Assembly (NCBI GenBank): GCA_017893485.1
Contig: CM030362.1
Span: forward strand, 434,001-498,000
DNA: 64,000 nucleotides
Origin: Hemerocallis citrina
Lineage: Eukaryota; Streptophyta; Magnoliopsida; Asparagales; Asphodelaceae
Direction: 5' to 3'
Positions within the stretch are counted from its first letter, which is position 1, and every line of letters starts with the position of its first letter. The translations under genes were made by a program, and so were the position numbers. A model generated the notes under the pieces. It was not told the origin of the DNA. It saw nothing but the letters and a program-made list of their open reading frames with translations, and did no database searches. Positions 37,330 to 47,201 of the stretch are shown piece by piece.

Positions 37330-37905
37330 CTAGATTTGCCCGTGGGCACGTGCCTACGGCACGTCTTCGAAACGATACAAAACACGAAAAATCCTATAAA
37401 CAGTAAAACAACAATTATGTAGCTCAAGTTCGAATAATATGACAATAATTAGTTGTAAATAAAAATTCATGTTTCCATTAGTATATGTTAAAAAATAATT
37501 ATAAATGGGGGAAGTAAAATCTAACTTCTTAGAACTTTAAGTGGAAAATGATGAAATTTTTACTCTTGAAGAGATATTTGCTATTTTCAATATAACATGT
37601 GCAATAAAAAAAACATAAAAATTCTGAAATTTTACAAACCTGAAATCTTAAAATATAAATTTCTAAGTAAATAAAGAAAGAATGGGAGAGAGAGATAGGA
37701 AGAGAGAGAAAGAGAGAAATATGAAAAAGTGAAGAGAAGAAAGAGATAGTAATAAAGTAATGAATTTTGTAGTTTTGGGGGGAAATTTTTGATTTTGGGG
37801 TTTGAAATTTTGGAAGGGAAAATGTGTTTTGTGAGGTTAGATCTGGACATTTGATTTTGGGAGAGATTGAAGGTGAGCCACTTGATAGCTTTCTTTGTGT
37901 TTTAT
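37330..37905 (-). mobile_element. Non-autonomous Helitron, inverted
   Basis: On the minus strand it runs from 'aataaaacacaaagaaagc' to the hairpin GTGCCGTAGGCAC and GGGCAAATCTAG followed by T. It is the same family as 23075-23512. The 5' terminus runs into (TA)n and is not exact. Confidence 0.7.
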
Positions 37906-37918
37906 TATATATATATAT

Positions 37919-38158
37919 GGGTAAAAGGGACATAATCAATTTGCTCATTTAGTAAATGAGCAATTGATTATGTAGCATGCATGTGATACATTGTACAACT
38001 AATCCTATCAATTTGCTCATTTAGTAAATGAGCAATTGATTATGTGGCATGCATGTGATACATTGGACAACTAATCCTTTTAAGGCTTTTCCAATTATAT
38101 GTATGCCACATCATCAATTGCTTATTTACTAAATGAGCAAGTTGCTTATACCCCTTTT
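37919..38158. mobile_element. Small palindromic element
   Basis: The ends 'gtaaaagggacataat' and inverted 'aaaaaggggtataag' are similar. Three near-palindromes of the type 'gctcatttagtaaatgagc' lie inside, two of them in a ~75-bp tandem duplication with 'gtggcatgcatgtgatac'. Confidence 0.55.
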
Positions 38159-38159
38159 T

Positions 38160-38264
<105 letters not shown>

Positions 38265-38687
38265 TGATCGTGTGCGAACCGGTTCACTTATTTTCAACAT
38301 GCTGGTAAGACTTGAATCTGCATTCCTTTTCGACACTTATTTTCAATTAGAGACACAGCAAACCCCTTTGCTGCATTCACAGGAAAACTAACGATTTGCA
38401 CAGATAGATTGCTCATTTGCGAAAATATCAAACTCATGGGGCATGGAATCTTCACATGGACTGTAGTATTTCTCAGGAGAATAAAACATCAAGTTAGTCA
38501 CTTTGTTGGTGTACAAACAAGCTAACCTCTCAACCTGCAAAATTTACACCAAAATGACTTACAACATTTCACTATTCACTGTATTCAAACTAATGACTTC
38601 CAACATGACTGATCAATTGTTAACATGACTTCCATCATTTGTTAACAAGACTGCTAAAATTGTTAACAAGACGGCAAAAATGACTTC

Positions 38688-39274
38688 TGATATGGGTTAG
38701 AAATAACGTGGCCCACCCTGGGCCATGGGATCCAATCAGGATGCGCGCACCTCCTGATCCTCCGGATCCGCCACGTCAGCGTCGGAAAACCGTCCGGGCC
38801 GCTACCACATCAGCCCGGAAACCGCCCGGGTGTCTGCCACATCAGCCCTATACCGCCCGGGTTTCCACCGCTTCAGCCCCACGGGCAACCGGGTCTAGAC
38901 CCGGCCCCAAATGGGTCCAGACCCGGTTGGCTTCTCCTATAAATACCAGACCCCTATCCCTGGATTTAGGTAATCAATCTCTGCCCACTAAAATTCTAGT
39001 TACTGTTACTCTCTCTCAGTAGCCTAACTAGATCGTCGGAGGGTCTGCCACCGGGACCAACCCCGGTGTCCCTAGACCGTCTGCAGGTACACGAGACCTC
39101 AGATCCGGGCCCCCTGATCCGAACCGAGCATCCAGCCTCCACCCTACTCCAGCCCACTTCCGTACCGTTCGGCTAGCCGAAGGCCGTCTGCATAGGAGCT
39201 TCTTCCTTCAATACAAATCGAGTAAGCACTCACACCTGGTGCATCCACACGCCTCCCAAAAACAATCCGCATCA
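38688..39274 (+). repeat. 5' LTR of the gag-only element
   Basis: 587 bp, TG...CA. TATA-like CCTATAAATACC lies at about 38936-38947. Confidence 0.9.
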
Positions 39275-39277
39275 GGT

Positions 39278-39293
39278 TGGCACCGTCGTGGGA
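39278..39293 (+). other. Primer binding site of the gag-only element
   Basis: TGGCACCGTCGTGGGA begins three bases after the LTR. It resembles the Tat-1 site, with the same spacing. Confidence 0.65.
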
Positions 39294-39359
39294 AAGACTC
39301 TATTGCGGACACCGGTCCGAGCTCAGCCACCAACTGTTCGGAAGTCAACCCGAGCTCAC

Positions 39360-40550
39360 ATGGCACCCAAAGCCACGAGAGCTGTTACCTCAGCGCGTCG
39401 GCAGGACGTGCCTCCACAGGGCGTCGGCGCCGACGCTCAAGCATCCAACCACCCGGCGATCAATCACAGAATCCAACCAGGTGCCTCCCGTCCGATCCAA
39501 CCCGATCTCTGGGGGGTAATCTTGGACCGACAGGTCAGCCGCAGTAGGGGAAGGGCTGCTTCCAACTCGGCCCCGAACCATCCAAAGCCTCCGTCCCAAG
39601 GACGGGGGCCGGCGCTCAGCCGTGTCGGGCGACAACCTCTAGCTCAACCAAACCGGGCTGAGCGAGCCCCGGTCACTCACCAGGAGTTCCAGGACTTCCA
39701 GAGGGAAATCATGGGGGCAATTCAAGGGATACCCATTGATGAGAACGTCCGCCGCTCTCACACACGGTCGGATGCCGAGGCCAGCGTGTCTCGCCCCTCA
39801 ACAATCCCTCCGGAGTGTGACGACGACATTTTGAAGCGCCTCCAAGAAATGGAGGATCGCCTCGACCACTTCGACGACGGTGGCCCAAGGATGGCTCAGG
39901 GGTACAGGCCTGTCCGACATCCTTTCTCCGCCCTCATCCTGTAGGCGGAGATACCCTGGAATTTTCGCCCACCTCAATTCGAGACCTACGATGGCGAGGG
40001 CGATCCTGCTGATCACATGGAGGGCTTGAAAACCCACATGATGATTCACAGCGCATCGGATCCCCTCCTATGCCGAGCCTTCCCCGCCACACTCTGGGGT
40101 CCGGCTCGGGAGTGGTTCTCCAAACTCACCCCCGGCTCTATCTATTCTTTCTACCAGCTAGAGGGCAACTTCCTTGCCCACTTCGTAACCAGCCGAAAAG
40201 TCGAAAGAACAAGTGCGTCCCTACTTGGCCTCCGGCAGAAGGAAGGGGAGTCACTTCGGGTGTTCGTCCGAAGGTTCACCGCCGAGGCGAGGTCGGTCTC
40301 CTCCCTCGACCCTGGGGTTACCTCGGCTGCCTTCCGGCACAACGTCCGACACGAACAGCTGAAGGCCTCCCTAGCAAAGAAGCCCCCGATAGACTTCCCT
40401 GACCTCCTTAATCGGGTCAAAAAGTACATCCGAGCCGAAGAGGCCCTGAACCCAGAGGACCAAAAAGAAGTTTCAGGGAACGGGAAGCGCAAAGCCGATG
40501 AGGTCGAGCCGGTGAAGAAAGCTCCGAGAGAAGAGTCGACGCTCGGATAG
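39360..40550 (+). pseudogene. Gag-like protein, one in-frame stop
   Basis: The frame runs from the ATG at 39360 (MAPKATRA, comparable with MPPRKVRS of Tat-1) to the stop ending at 40550. It is broken by a single TAG at 39942-39944. After the break it matches the Tat-1 gag core: RPPQFETYDGEGDPADH, FPATLWGPAREWFSKL and SLAKKPPIDFPDLLNRVKKYI. The zinc-knuckle and everything beyond are absent; the frame ends where the tandem array begins. Gag would assemble particles, but this copy would give only an N-terminal piece unless the stop is read through. Confidence 0.8.
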
Positions 40551-41700
40551 CATCCCGAGCCACACCCCTTTCTCTGTTGTTCAAGAGAGCTCGGAGCTCG
40601 GATGGATTCGCGAGCCAATAATTCCTTTTCTATTTCACAGAAGGGTCGACGCTCGGATAGCATCCCGAGCCGCACGTCTTCCCCTGTTGGTTCAAGGGAG
40701 CTCGGAGCTCGGATGGATTCGCGAGCCAATAATTCCTCTTCTATTTCACAGAAGAGTCGACGCTCGGATAGCATCCCGAGCAGCACCCCTTCCACTGTTG
40801 TTCCAGGGAGCTCGGAGCTCGGATGGATTCGTGAGCCAATAATTCATCTTCTATTTCACAGAAGAGTCGACGCTCGGATAGCATCCCGAGCCACACCCCT
40901 TTCTCTGTTGTTCAAGGGAGCTCGGAGCTCGGATGGATTCGCGAGCCAATAATTCCTCTTCTATTTCACAGAAGGGTCGACGCTCTGATAGCATCTCGAG
41001 CCGCACCCCTTTCTCTATTGTTCAAGGGAGCTCGGAGCTCGGAAGAGTCGACGCTCGGATAGCATCCCGAGCCGCACCCCTTCCACTATTGTTCCAGGGA
41101 GCTCGGAGCTCGGATGGATTCGCGAGCCAATAATTCCTCTTCTATTTTTCAGATGAGTCGTCGCTCGGATAGCATCTCGAGCCACACCCCTTTCTCTGTT
41201 GTTCAAGGGAGCTCAGAGCTCGGATGGATTCGCAAGCCAATAATTACTCTTCTATTTCACAGAAGAGTCGACGCTCGGATAGCATCCCGAGTCGCACGTC
41301 TTCACCTGTTGGTTCAAGGGAGCTCGGAGCTTGGATGGATTCGTGAGCCAATAATTCCTCTTCTATTTTTCAGATGAGTCGACGCTCGGATAGCATCCCG
41401 AGCAGCACCCCTTTCTCTGTTGATCAAGGGAGCTCGGAGCTCGGATGGATTCGCGAGCCAATAATTCATCTTCTATTTCTCAGAAGAGTCGACGCTTGGA
41501 TAGCATCCCGAGCCTGCACCCCTTTCTCTGTTGTTCCAGGGAGCTCGGAGCTCGGATGGATTCGTGAGCTAATAATTCCTCTTTTATTTTTCAGAAGAGT
41601 CGACGCTCGGATAGCATCCTGAGCTGCACCCCTTTCTCTGTCGTCAAGGGAGCTCGGAGTTCGGATGGCATCCCGAGCCACTTCTCCTTCTCTGCTCGTC
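40535..41700. repeat. ~110-bp tandem array, about 11 units
   Basis: The unit contains 'gagtcgacgctcggatagc', 'gggagctcggagctcgg' and 'attcgcgagccaataattcc'. Copies begin near 40537, 40647, 40761, 40866, 40977, 41047 (after a short unit), 41156, 41266, 41376, 41486 and 41597. Minor differences separate them. From 41700 to 42240 more diverged units with 'cgctcttccaactagcgag' follow. Confidence 0.9.
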
Positions 41701-42356
41701 GGTAAGCTCGGAACTCGGACAGCATTCCGAGCCGCAAATTCCCCTCCTAATCAGCGAGAGGGTCGACGCTCGGATCGCATCGCGAGCCCCGTAAGCCCTC
41801 CTCTTGTCACAGGAGGCTCGGAGCTCGGATGAAATCTCGAGCCCCCAAATCCCTCCTTTTGTCCCAGACACGGGCTCGGCTGCCGACCCCTAGCGCTCGG
41901 CGAACCGAGCTCCAGCAAAAATCGACCTCGACGGCCCCTCGCTCTTCCAACTAGCAAGAGGGCTGTCCACTGACCCTCGGAGCTCCTCTATCAACCCCAG
42001 ATGCTCGGCAAGCCGAGCTCCAACGAGATCGACCTCGACGTCCCATCGCTCTTCCAACTAGCGAGAGGATCGTCTGCCGACCTTCGGAACTCGCCTACCG
42101 ACCCGAGACCTTCGGTAAACAGAGCTTCAATCGGACAGACCTTGACGTCCCCTCGCTCTTCCAACTAGCGAGAGGGTCGTCCGCCGACCTCCGAGGCTCG
42201 GCGAGCGTCACTCCGACTCTTCTACGCTTAGCATCCCGCGCAAACTCCAATAAGGGATCCCTTCCTCCTACCCCCTGGCCTCTTCTGGAAATAGCAAATC
42301 CTACTTTCTCACAGCACCTTCCACCCTGCTCTTCCTACAGAGGCGAAGAATCACTC

Positions 42357-42370
42357 AAGTGTGGGGCTTG
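42357..42370 (+). other. Polypurine tract of the gag-only element
   Basis: AAGTGTGGGGCTTG directly precedes the right LTR. It is similar to AGTGGGGGGCTCG in Tat-1 and Tat-2. Confidence 0.8.
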
Positions 42371-42979
42371 TGATATGGGTTAGAAATGACGTGGCCCACC
42401 CTGGGCCACGGGATCCCCTCAGGATGCGCGCACCTCCTGATCCTCCGGATCCGCCACGTCAGCGTCGGAAAACCGCCCGGGCCGCTGCCACATCAGCCCA
42501 GAAACCGTCCGGGCGTCTGCCACATCAGCCCTATACCGCCTGGGTTTCCACCGCTTCAGCCCCATGGGCAACTAGGTCCAGATTCGGCCCCAAACTGGTC
42601 CAGACCCGGCCCCAAACTGGTCCAGACCCGGTTGGCTTCTCCTATAAATACCAGACCCCTACCCCTAGATTCAGGTAATCAATCTCTGCCTACTAAAACC
42701 CTAGTTACTGTTACTCTCTCTCAGTAGCCTAACTAGATCGTCGGAGGGTCTGCCACCGGGACCAACCCCGGTGTCCCTAGACCGTCTGCAGGTACACAAG
42801 ACCTCAGATCCGGGCCCCCTGATCCGAACCGAGTATCCAGCCTCCACCCTACTCCAGCCCACTTCCGTGCCGTTCGGCCAGCCGAAGGCCGTCTGCATAG
42901 GAGCTTCTTCCTTCAATACAAATCGAGTAAGAACTCACACCTGATGCATCCACACGCCTCCCAAAAACAAAACGCATCA
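42371..42979 (+). repeat. 3' LTR of the gag-only element
   Basis: 609 bp. It is longer than the left LTR mainly because of a ~22-bp duplication around 'ggtccagacccggcccc'. Confidence 0.9.
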
Positions 42980-43385
42980 ACTTCTAACATTTGGAGAAAA
43001 TTGATAAATGTACATCGATAATTGATCAATTGTTAATTTTTTTTTTGATAAGATCACAGCTTTTCATCAACCATTTTCACCAATCTCAGCAAAATTTCAT
43101 CAAGACAAAGGAGTGTCGGGGGCGCCGGGCATCGAAAGGTGGAGCTCGGGAGCAAGGAGATGGAGATCTAGAGTTAGGGTTTCGATGGTTGGGGGAGTTG
43201 GAGAGAGAGAGGGCGTCGAGGGGATTTTGAAGGCGAAGAGGCTGGAGGGGGGGTTATTTTGGGGGGATTTCTTGATCGGGGGAGATTTGGAAGGCGGAGA
43301 GGGAGGTAGGGTTTGATCGCACAAAGTAAGATGAGAAGAAGAAGAAAAAAAGAGCAGATAAGAAGATGAAAGAAGGGGCTGAATG

Positions 43386-43590
43386 TAGGGGTGGTATACC
43401 GTACCGTACATACCGTACAAAAATTACTCTACTGTCTACCGTACCGAAATACTTGGTACACAAATTTCTCTACCATTACCGTGCCAAAATTTCGGTACTA
43501 CCGAGTTCGGTAATACCGAAATATTGGTATGGTAATGGTAGTACCATGGTAGTACCGGACATCAAGTGATCGCAAAAAAGAACATGATAA
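43386..43590. repeat. Left subterminal repeats of the hAT
   Basis: Repeated motifs such as ACCGTACCG, ACCGTAC, GGTACTACC and GGTAATGGTA. The opposite end (50250-50395) has the matching inverted set. From 43590 to 43975 no gene is seen. Confidence 0.7.
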
Positions 43591-43975
43591 CGGGTTAAGT
43601 GATCGCAAATTTTTGATACTTTGATTTACCTTTCTATAGATGACAAAGACATCCCTTGCAAAAAAGAACATGATCGAGGCATTCTATTTGTAGCTAATTT
43701 CAAGCTAAATAGAGCTCAAGTTAAGCAAAATATAGGGACAAAATGTCAAGATTAGAAACATGAAGCTTGAGGTAGCAATAGAATGAATTATCCTAGAATT
43801 AAGTCACAAACAGCAGACACATCACATTCAGCTTTGCTGAGAACCAGTTAATTACTTGATTCAGACATATCCCATCATAGATCTCCAAAAAAAAAATACT
43901 GTGTTCCTTCTAATGAAATTATTCATATGATGAACACAATGGAAAAATAAAAGGCGAAGAAAGAAGGAAAACCTG

Positions 43976-44199
43976 GAAGAGGCTTCAGAGGAAGTGCTAA
44001 AGTCCGAAAATAGCACCTTCACAACAGGCTGCAAGTTTCTCTCCGCTTGTAGTTCCACTGATGTATTTTCTGAGCAACAGCCATTAAAGCTCCAGGATTC
44101 CGAATTTAAGAGCACAATTTGTAGCATTGGACATTTAGTTCTCAGATCTCTTATTACTACTCTGTATGAAAGCTCATCCGTTGCACCTTCAAGCAACAT
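43976..44199 (-). pseudogene. Captured exon, UBE3D-like (E2-binding HECT-like) fragment
   Basis: An open stretch of about 75 codons on the minus strand with SYRVVIRDLRTKCPML, QIVLLNSESWSF and PVVKVLFSDFS. It resembles the C-terminal part of plant proteins annotated as HECT-like ubiquitin-conjugating-enzyme-binding (UBE3D). The identification is from memory of the family and is the weakest of the five. Exon ends are not certain; a donor-like GTTTTC follows 'CCAG' at the low end. Confidence 0.4.
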
Positions 44200-44269
44200 C
44201 GAATGAGAAGTTATTAGAGTGTGCTAAGATTGGTAGCGGCAAGTGACTATAAGTGAGAGTTGCACTTAC

Positions 44270-44435
44270 ATTCGATGCTTAATATCCATTTCCCGTTCAA
44301 GATGCCCATCAGGTACTTGAGGGTTCTCTTGCATGCTCCCTTCTCATCAGCAGATGCAATGACATGAGTCACTGCAGGGCTCCAGGACTTTGAGATGGTT
44401 ATGCCAGTCAACCTTGTGAACTCGGATATAACATC
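44270..44435 (-). pseudogene. Captured exon with BRCT domain (BRCA1/BARD1-type)
   Basis: Exon bounded by CAG acceptor and GTAAGT donor, open throughout. It encodes most of one BRCT repeat: FTRLTGITISKSWSP, VTHVIASADEKGACKRT, LMGILNGKWILSIE. In plant BRCA1 and BARD1/ROW1 the next exon completes the conserved Trp; the donor splits that codon as expected. These proteins act in DNA repair and in WUSCHEL control. Only this exon is present, so it cannot make a working protein. Confidence 0.75.
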
Positions 44436-44642
44436 CTGATAATGGAAATGGTTAGAAACCTCAAGTGGACTCATCATATCTTTACAAAACTTCAAGAGTG
44501 CATTACTATCTGCTGGTCGATCTATCTTTCCTTCAATTTCTCCCATTTCTTCTCCTCTTTCTTTGATTTTTTTCCCCCCTTCCATAGTTTCTCAGTTTCT
44601 CTAGTTCCAGAAGGAACTTCGCAAGTCAAACCTCACCAACAA

Positions 44643-45707
44643 CTAACTCGACCTCCTCAGATAAGCCATCATGCTAATACCAGCAACAAATGCAGCACCA
44701 GCAGCAACTGTACTGTATGCAGAAGCCCATGTGTCTTTTTGGATATAGTCGAGCCCAGATCCGCTCTTCTTCCGGCTGCCACCTAATTCGGTATACTCTA
44801 AATGCAGCCTTAGAGCCTACAAGAGGAAGAAGAAAGAAACAGGAGGTTAATTTCATATATCAATTACTTATTTGAACCTAAATCCATCTGAATGATTAAG
44901 TGTTCCATCAAACCCCAATGGTAGAGCCCCTGGAGGTTTTGTATGGGATTTTCAACACAAACGAAAAAGAAAACAAAATTTATACCGTACGAGTTCTGGA
45001 TTTTATTCCAAATGACTCCCGACCATCTTTTACTTTGTTAGAACAAAAAAAGTTTATTTTAATGAAAAACCTACAAACAACAACTTTAGGTGAACATAAA
45101 AGATTTTTTACTCTTTCACCATGAGGGATATTTGCACCTCAATTTATTTCTGCTACTTGCTACATATTCAGATAGGCAGAATTCATGATACCTTCCAACC
45201 AATAAGCCTTGCATGATCAACAGCAGCCGCAAGATCACTGTCTGATGCAAGAACAACCTTGTCGTGATCCTCATCTTCATACTAGATCAAACATTAACAA
45301 AATTGGAACACGAGAAATAAGAAATGAATCTACATACTTGAAAAATTAAGATATTAGTACTGTATGAGAGTCTAAATGTACCAATATTTGGGGCAAATTG
45401 TTCCGATCAATATCATCATCAATCCTCTGTAGAATGCAAGCTAAAAGGTCTGCCATACTATGTGTATCTAGAAGCACAAGTATATTTCACTCAGATCTTC
45501 TCAAATATGGCAGCAATTTTTCCAGTTCTTTAATATTAGAATTTAATAACAAACAAGCGGTAGAGAGCAATACCACAGTTAAACCTATGCATCCTTCCCT
45601 TTCTATCCTGAATCTTAAAGCCAAATGTAGAGCTTAGGCTTGAAGGTGGATAAAAAGCAGACCTCCCAGACTCTGCTATATCTGAATTGAGCTTAAAGGA
45701 ACCATCA
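44643..45707 (-). pseudogene. Captured 3' end of a CBS-PB1 (CBSCBSPB) gene, four exons
   Basis: Exons in transcription order: 45707-45574, 45467-45382, 45281-45192 and 44816-44643 (stop TAG), all GT-AG and in one continuous frame. They encode FKIQDRKGRMHRF, RIDDDIDRNNLPQIL, YEDEDHDKVVLASDSDLAAAV and LIGWK-ALRLHL, which form a PB1 domain. A Ser/Gly linker and a C-terminal membrane segment (VAAGAAFVAGISMMAYL) follow. This matches the C-terminus of plant CBS-domain proteins with PB1 (At2g36500-like). The CBS repeats are missing. The splice sites and frame are undamaged, suggesting recent capture. Confidence 0.8.
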
Positions 45708-46042
45708 CTGCAGTGAGAATGAAAGCATGATGAATTGGATGATATTACGAGCCAAGAGGTCTATCGAATTTAAGATATGATGCTATGTAATTTGACCTTC
45801 GTTTATCGTCATCATCATCAATAGGTCATGTATTCATAGCAGTGTCCCAAATTGTAAAGGAGAATGGATTGAATCTAAATCTGCTGCAATTGGTGAAGAT
45901 ATGAATGAATGAATGTATTCATTAAATCATGAATGAATGCAATTGGTGAAGTTACTACAACAAGTGAATAAACTACATTCAGTAGTCACAAATGAATGTA
46001 TTCATTAAATCATGAATGCAAGAAAGACACTAACCTAGTAAC

Positions 46043-46169
46043 CTTTATGTTCGCTTGCCATAACTCCGCAACCAATTCCATGCGCAGTAGACATACATAT
46101 TCCAGATTCCACTTCTGATGGACAATAGAGTCATAACGACCACCTGACTTTCTCAAGGCTGGCAGCTTC
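46043..46169 (-). pseudogene. Captured exon(s) of a HisRS-like gene (GCN2 or histidyl-tRNA synthetase)
   Basis: An open minus-strand stretch between AATAG acceptor and GTTACT donor. Its first part has SGGRYDSIVHQKW, resembling the class II synthetase-like core of plant GCN2 kinase or HisRS. Its second part, RMELVAELWQANIK, resembles the anticodon-binding domain that normally lies about 70-100 residues further on. The two are fused directly, so an internal deletion or exon fusion has occurred. Identification moderate. Confidence 0.5.
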
Positions 46170-46258
46170 CTATTGTCATGTTTTAGATTGATATATTATA
46201 TTTTGTTTTATTAAGAATCTTAATCAAAAAGAGGGAAGATAGTCATTTCAGTTCTTAC

Positions 46259-46686
46259 ATCGAGCTTCTTTTGCTTGTAAAGCTCCATTTGCTGGCTGTA
46301 TTCTTCCATGGTTCTCTTCGCAGTCTGTAAGATTCTAACTCTTTTGTTAGAAGAGCAAATACAAATTCCAGACTTAATTAAGAAAACGGAAAAGGAAATG
46401 GGATCCTCCTCCCTCAGCTTAATACCTCTTCGAAAGGTGCTTTCTCTTCCTCTGTCATGTTCTTCCATTCTTCACTAGCTATCTTGAAATCTGCATAAAA
46501 ATGGAATATTCAGAACCCCTAACAGCTCTTTTTCTCACCAACTGGATAATCAACAGACTATATTATTAGTGTCAAAGTACCTCAACAACATTCTTTTTCT
46601 CTGCAACCAATGCTGCTTGACGTTGATTTGTGAACAGGAAAAAGGCCGACATTGGCTTCTTTGGCTTCAAAGGATCCTTCTCTTTT
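46259..46686 (-). pseudogene. Captured HMG-box gene fragment, three exons, 1-nt deletion
   Basis: Exons 46686-46581, 46491-46427 and 46324-46259 with GT-AG borders. They encode an HMG box like that of plant 3xHMG-box proteins: DPLKPKKPMSAFFLFTNQRQ, AALVAEKKNVVE, SEEWKNMTEEEKAPFEE and MEEYSQQMELYKQKK. At the start of the second exon one A appears to be missing (AAG instead of AAAG after ATTTC), which shifts the frame into a stop. The family binds mitotic chromosomes; this copy is non-functional. Confidence 0.75.
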
Positions 46687-46739
46687 CTGGAAATTCAAAG
46701 TTAATTTGTATAATATCAAAGGGAATATCGAAACAATGA

Positions 46740-46742
<3 letters not shown>

Positions 46743-46808
<66 letters not shown>
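46743..46808. repeat. (TA)n microsatellite inside the hAT
   Basis: About 33 TA units just upstream (in transcription sense) of the HMG-box exons. Confidence 0.95.
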
Positions 46809-46813
<5 letters not shown>

Positions 46814-47201
46814 AAGCTAAGGAGTTGTAATTATATTTCATTTTCTTTCCCTCTTCACTCTCAGTCTCAGCTTCCAGCAACTCAAAAGTCAAAACATCCA
46901 ACAAAGAAATAGATAGCATCTAACGGGAGCCAGAAAGAATGATCATCACATTTCTGCAAAGAAAAATAAAATATATCAATCCTGATAGTATACACTATAC
47001 AACTAAGAAGAAAGAACTATCAAATATCAATCACCAAAATAGTATACCTTCTATGAACATAAGTTGAGATGTTGAACAAGGAGGCATTTTCATAGGTAGA
47101 TTGAGCATTTCCCAAGCCTAAATAAAAAAATTTAAAGAAAAATAAAATATGTTTCTTGTTAGTATTAAATAAATATTCAATGATGAGCTATAAAAAAAAA
47201 A

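Larger units (their letters stand above)
38688..42979 (+). mobile_element. Non-autonomous Tat-related LTR retrotransposon (gag only)
   Basis: 4.3 kb with LTRs of 587 bp (38688-39274) and 609 bp (42371-42979), target duplication ACTTC on both sides (38683-38687, 42980-42984), a primer site after the left LTR and a polypurine tract before the right LTR. The LTR start TGATATGG is shared with Tat-1, Tat-2 and the solo LTR. Inside there is a gag-like region with one stop codon, then a ~110-bp tandem array, but no protease, RT or integrase. It would need pol from a related element. The LTRs differ by a small internal duplication and scattered substitutions, so it is older than Tat-1. Confidence 0.9.

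Noticed and set aside
40535..41700. Regular repeats that could be taken for a CRISPR array
   Set aside because: The repeats are contiguous ~110-bp tandem units without unique spacers, inside a plant retrotransposon.
43976..46686. A cluster of functional plant genes
   Set aside because: Each piece covers only part of its gene, one has a frameshift, and all lie within hAT ends; they are captured fragments.
46990..47190. A further captured exon between transposase and HMG-box fragment
   Set aside because: A short open minus-strand stretch with a possible donor near 47045 exists, but I recognise no protein family.
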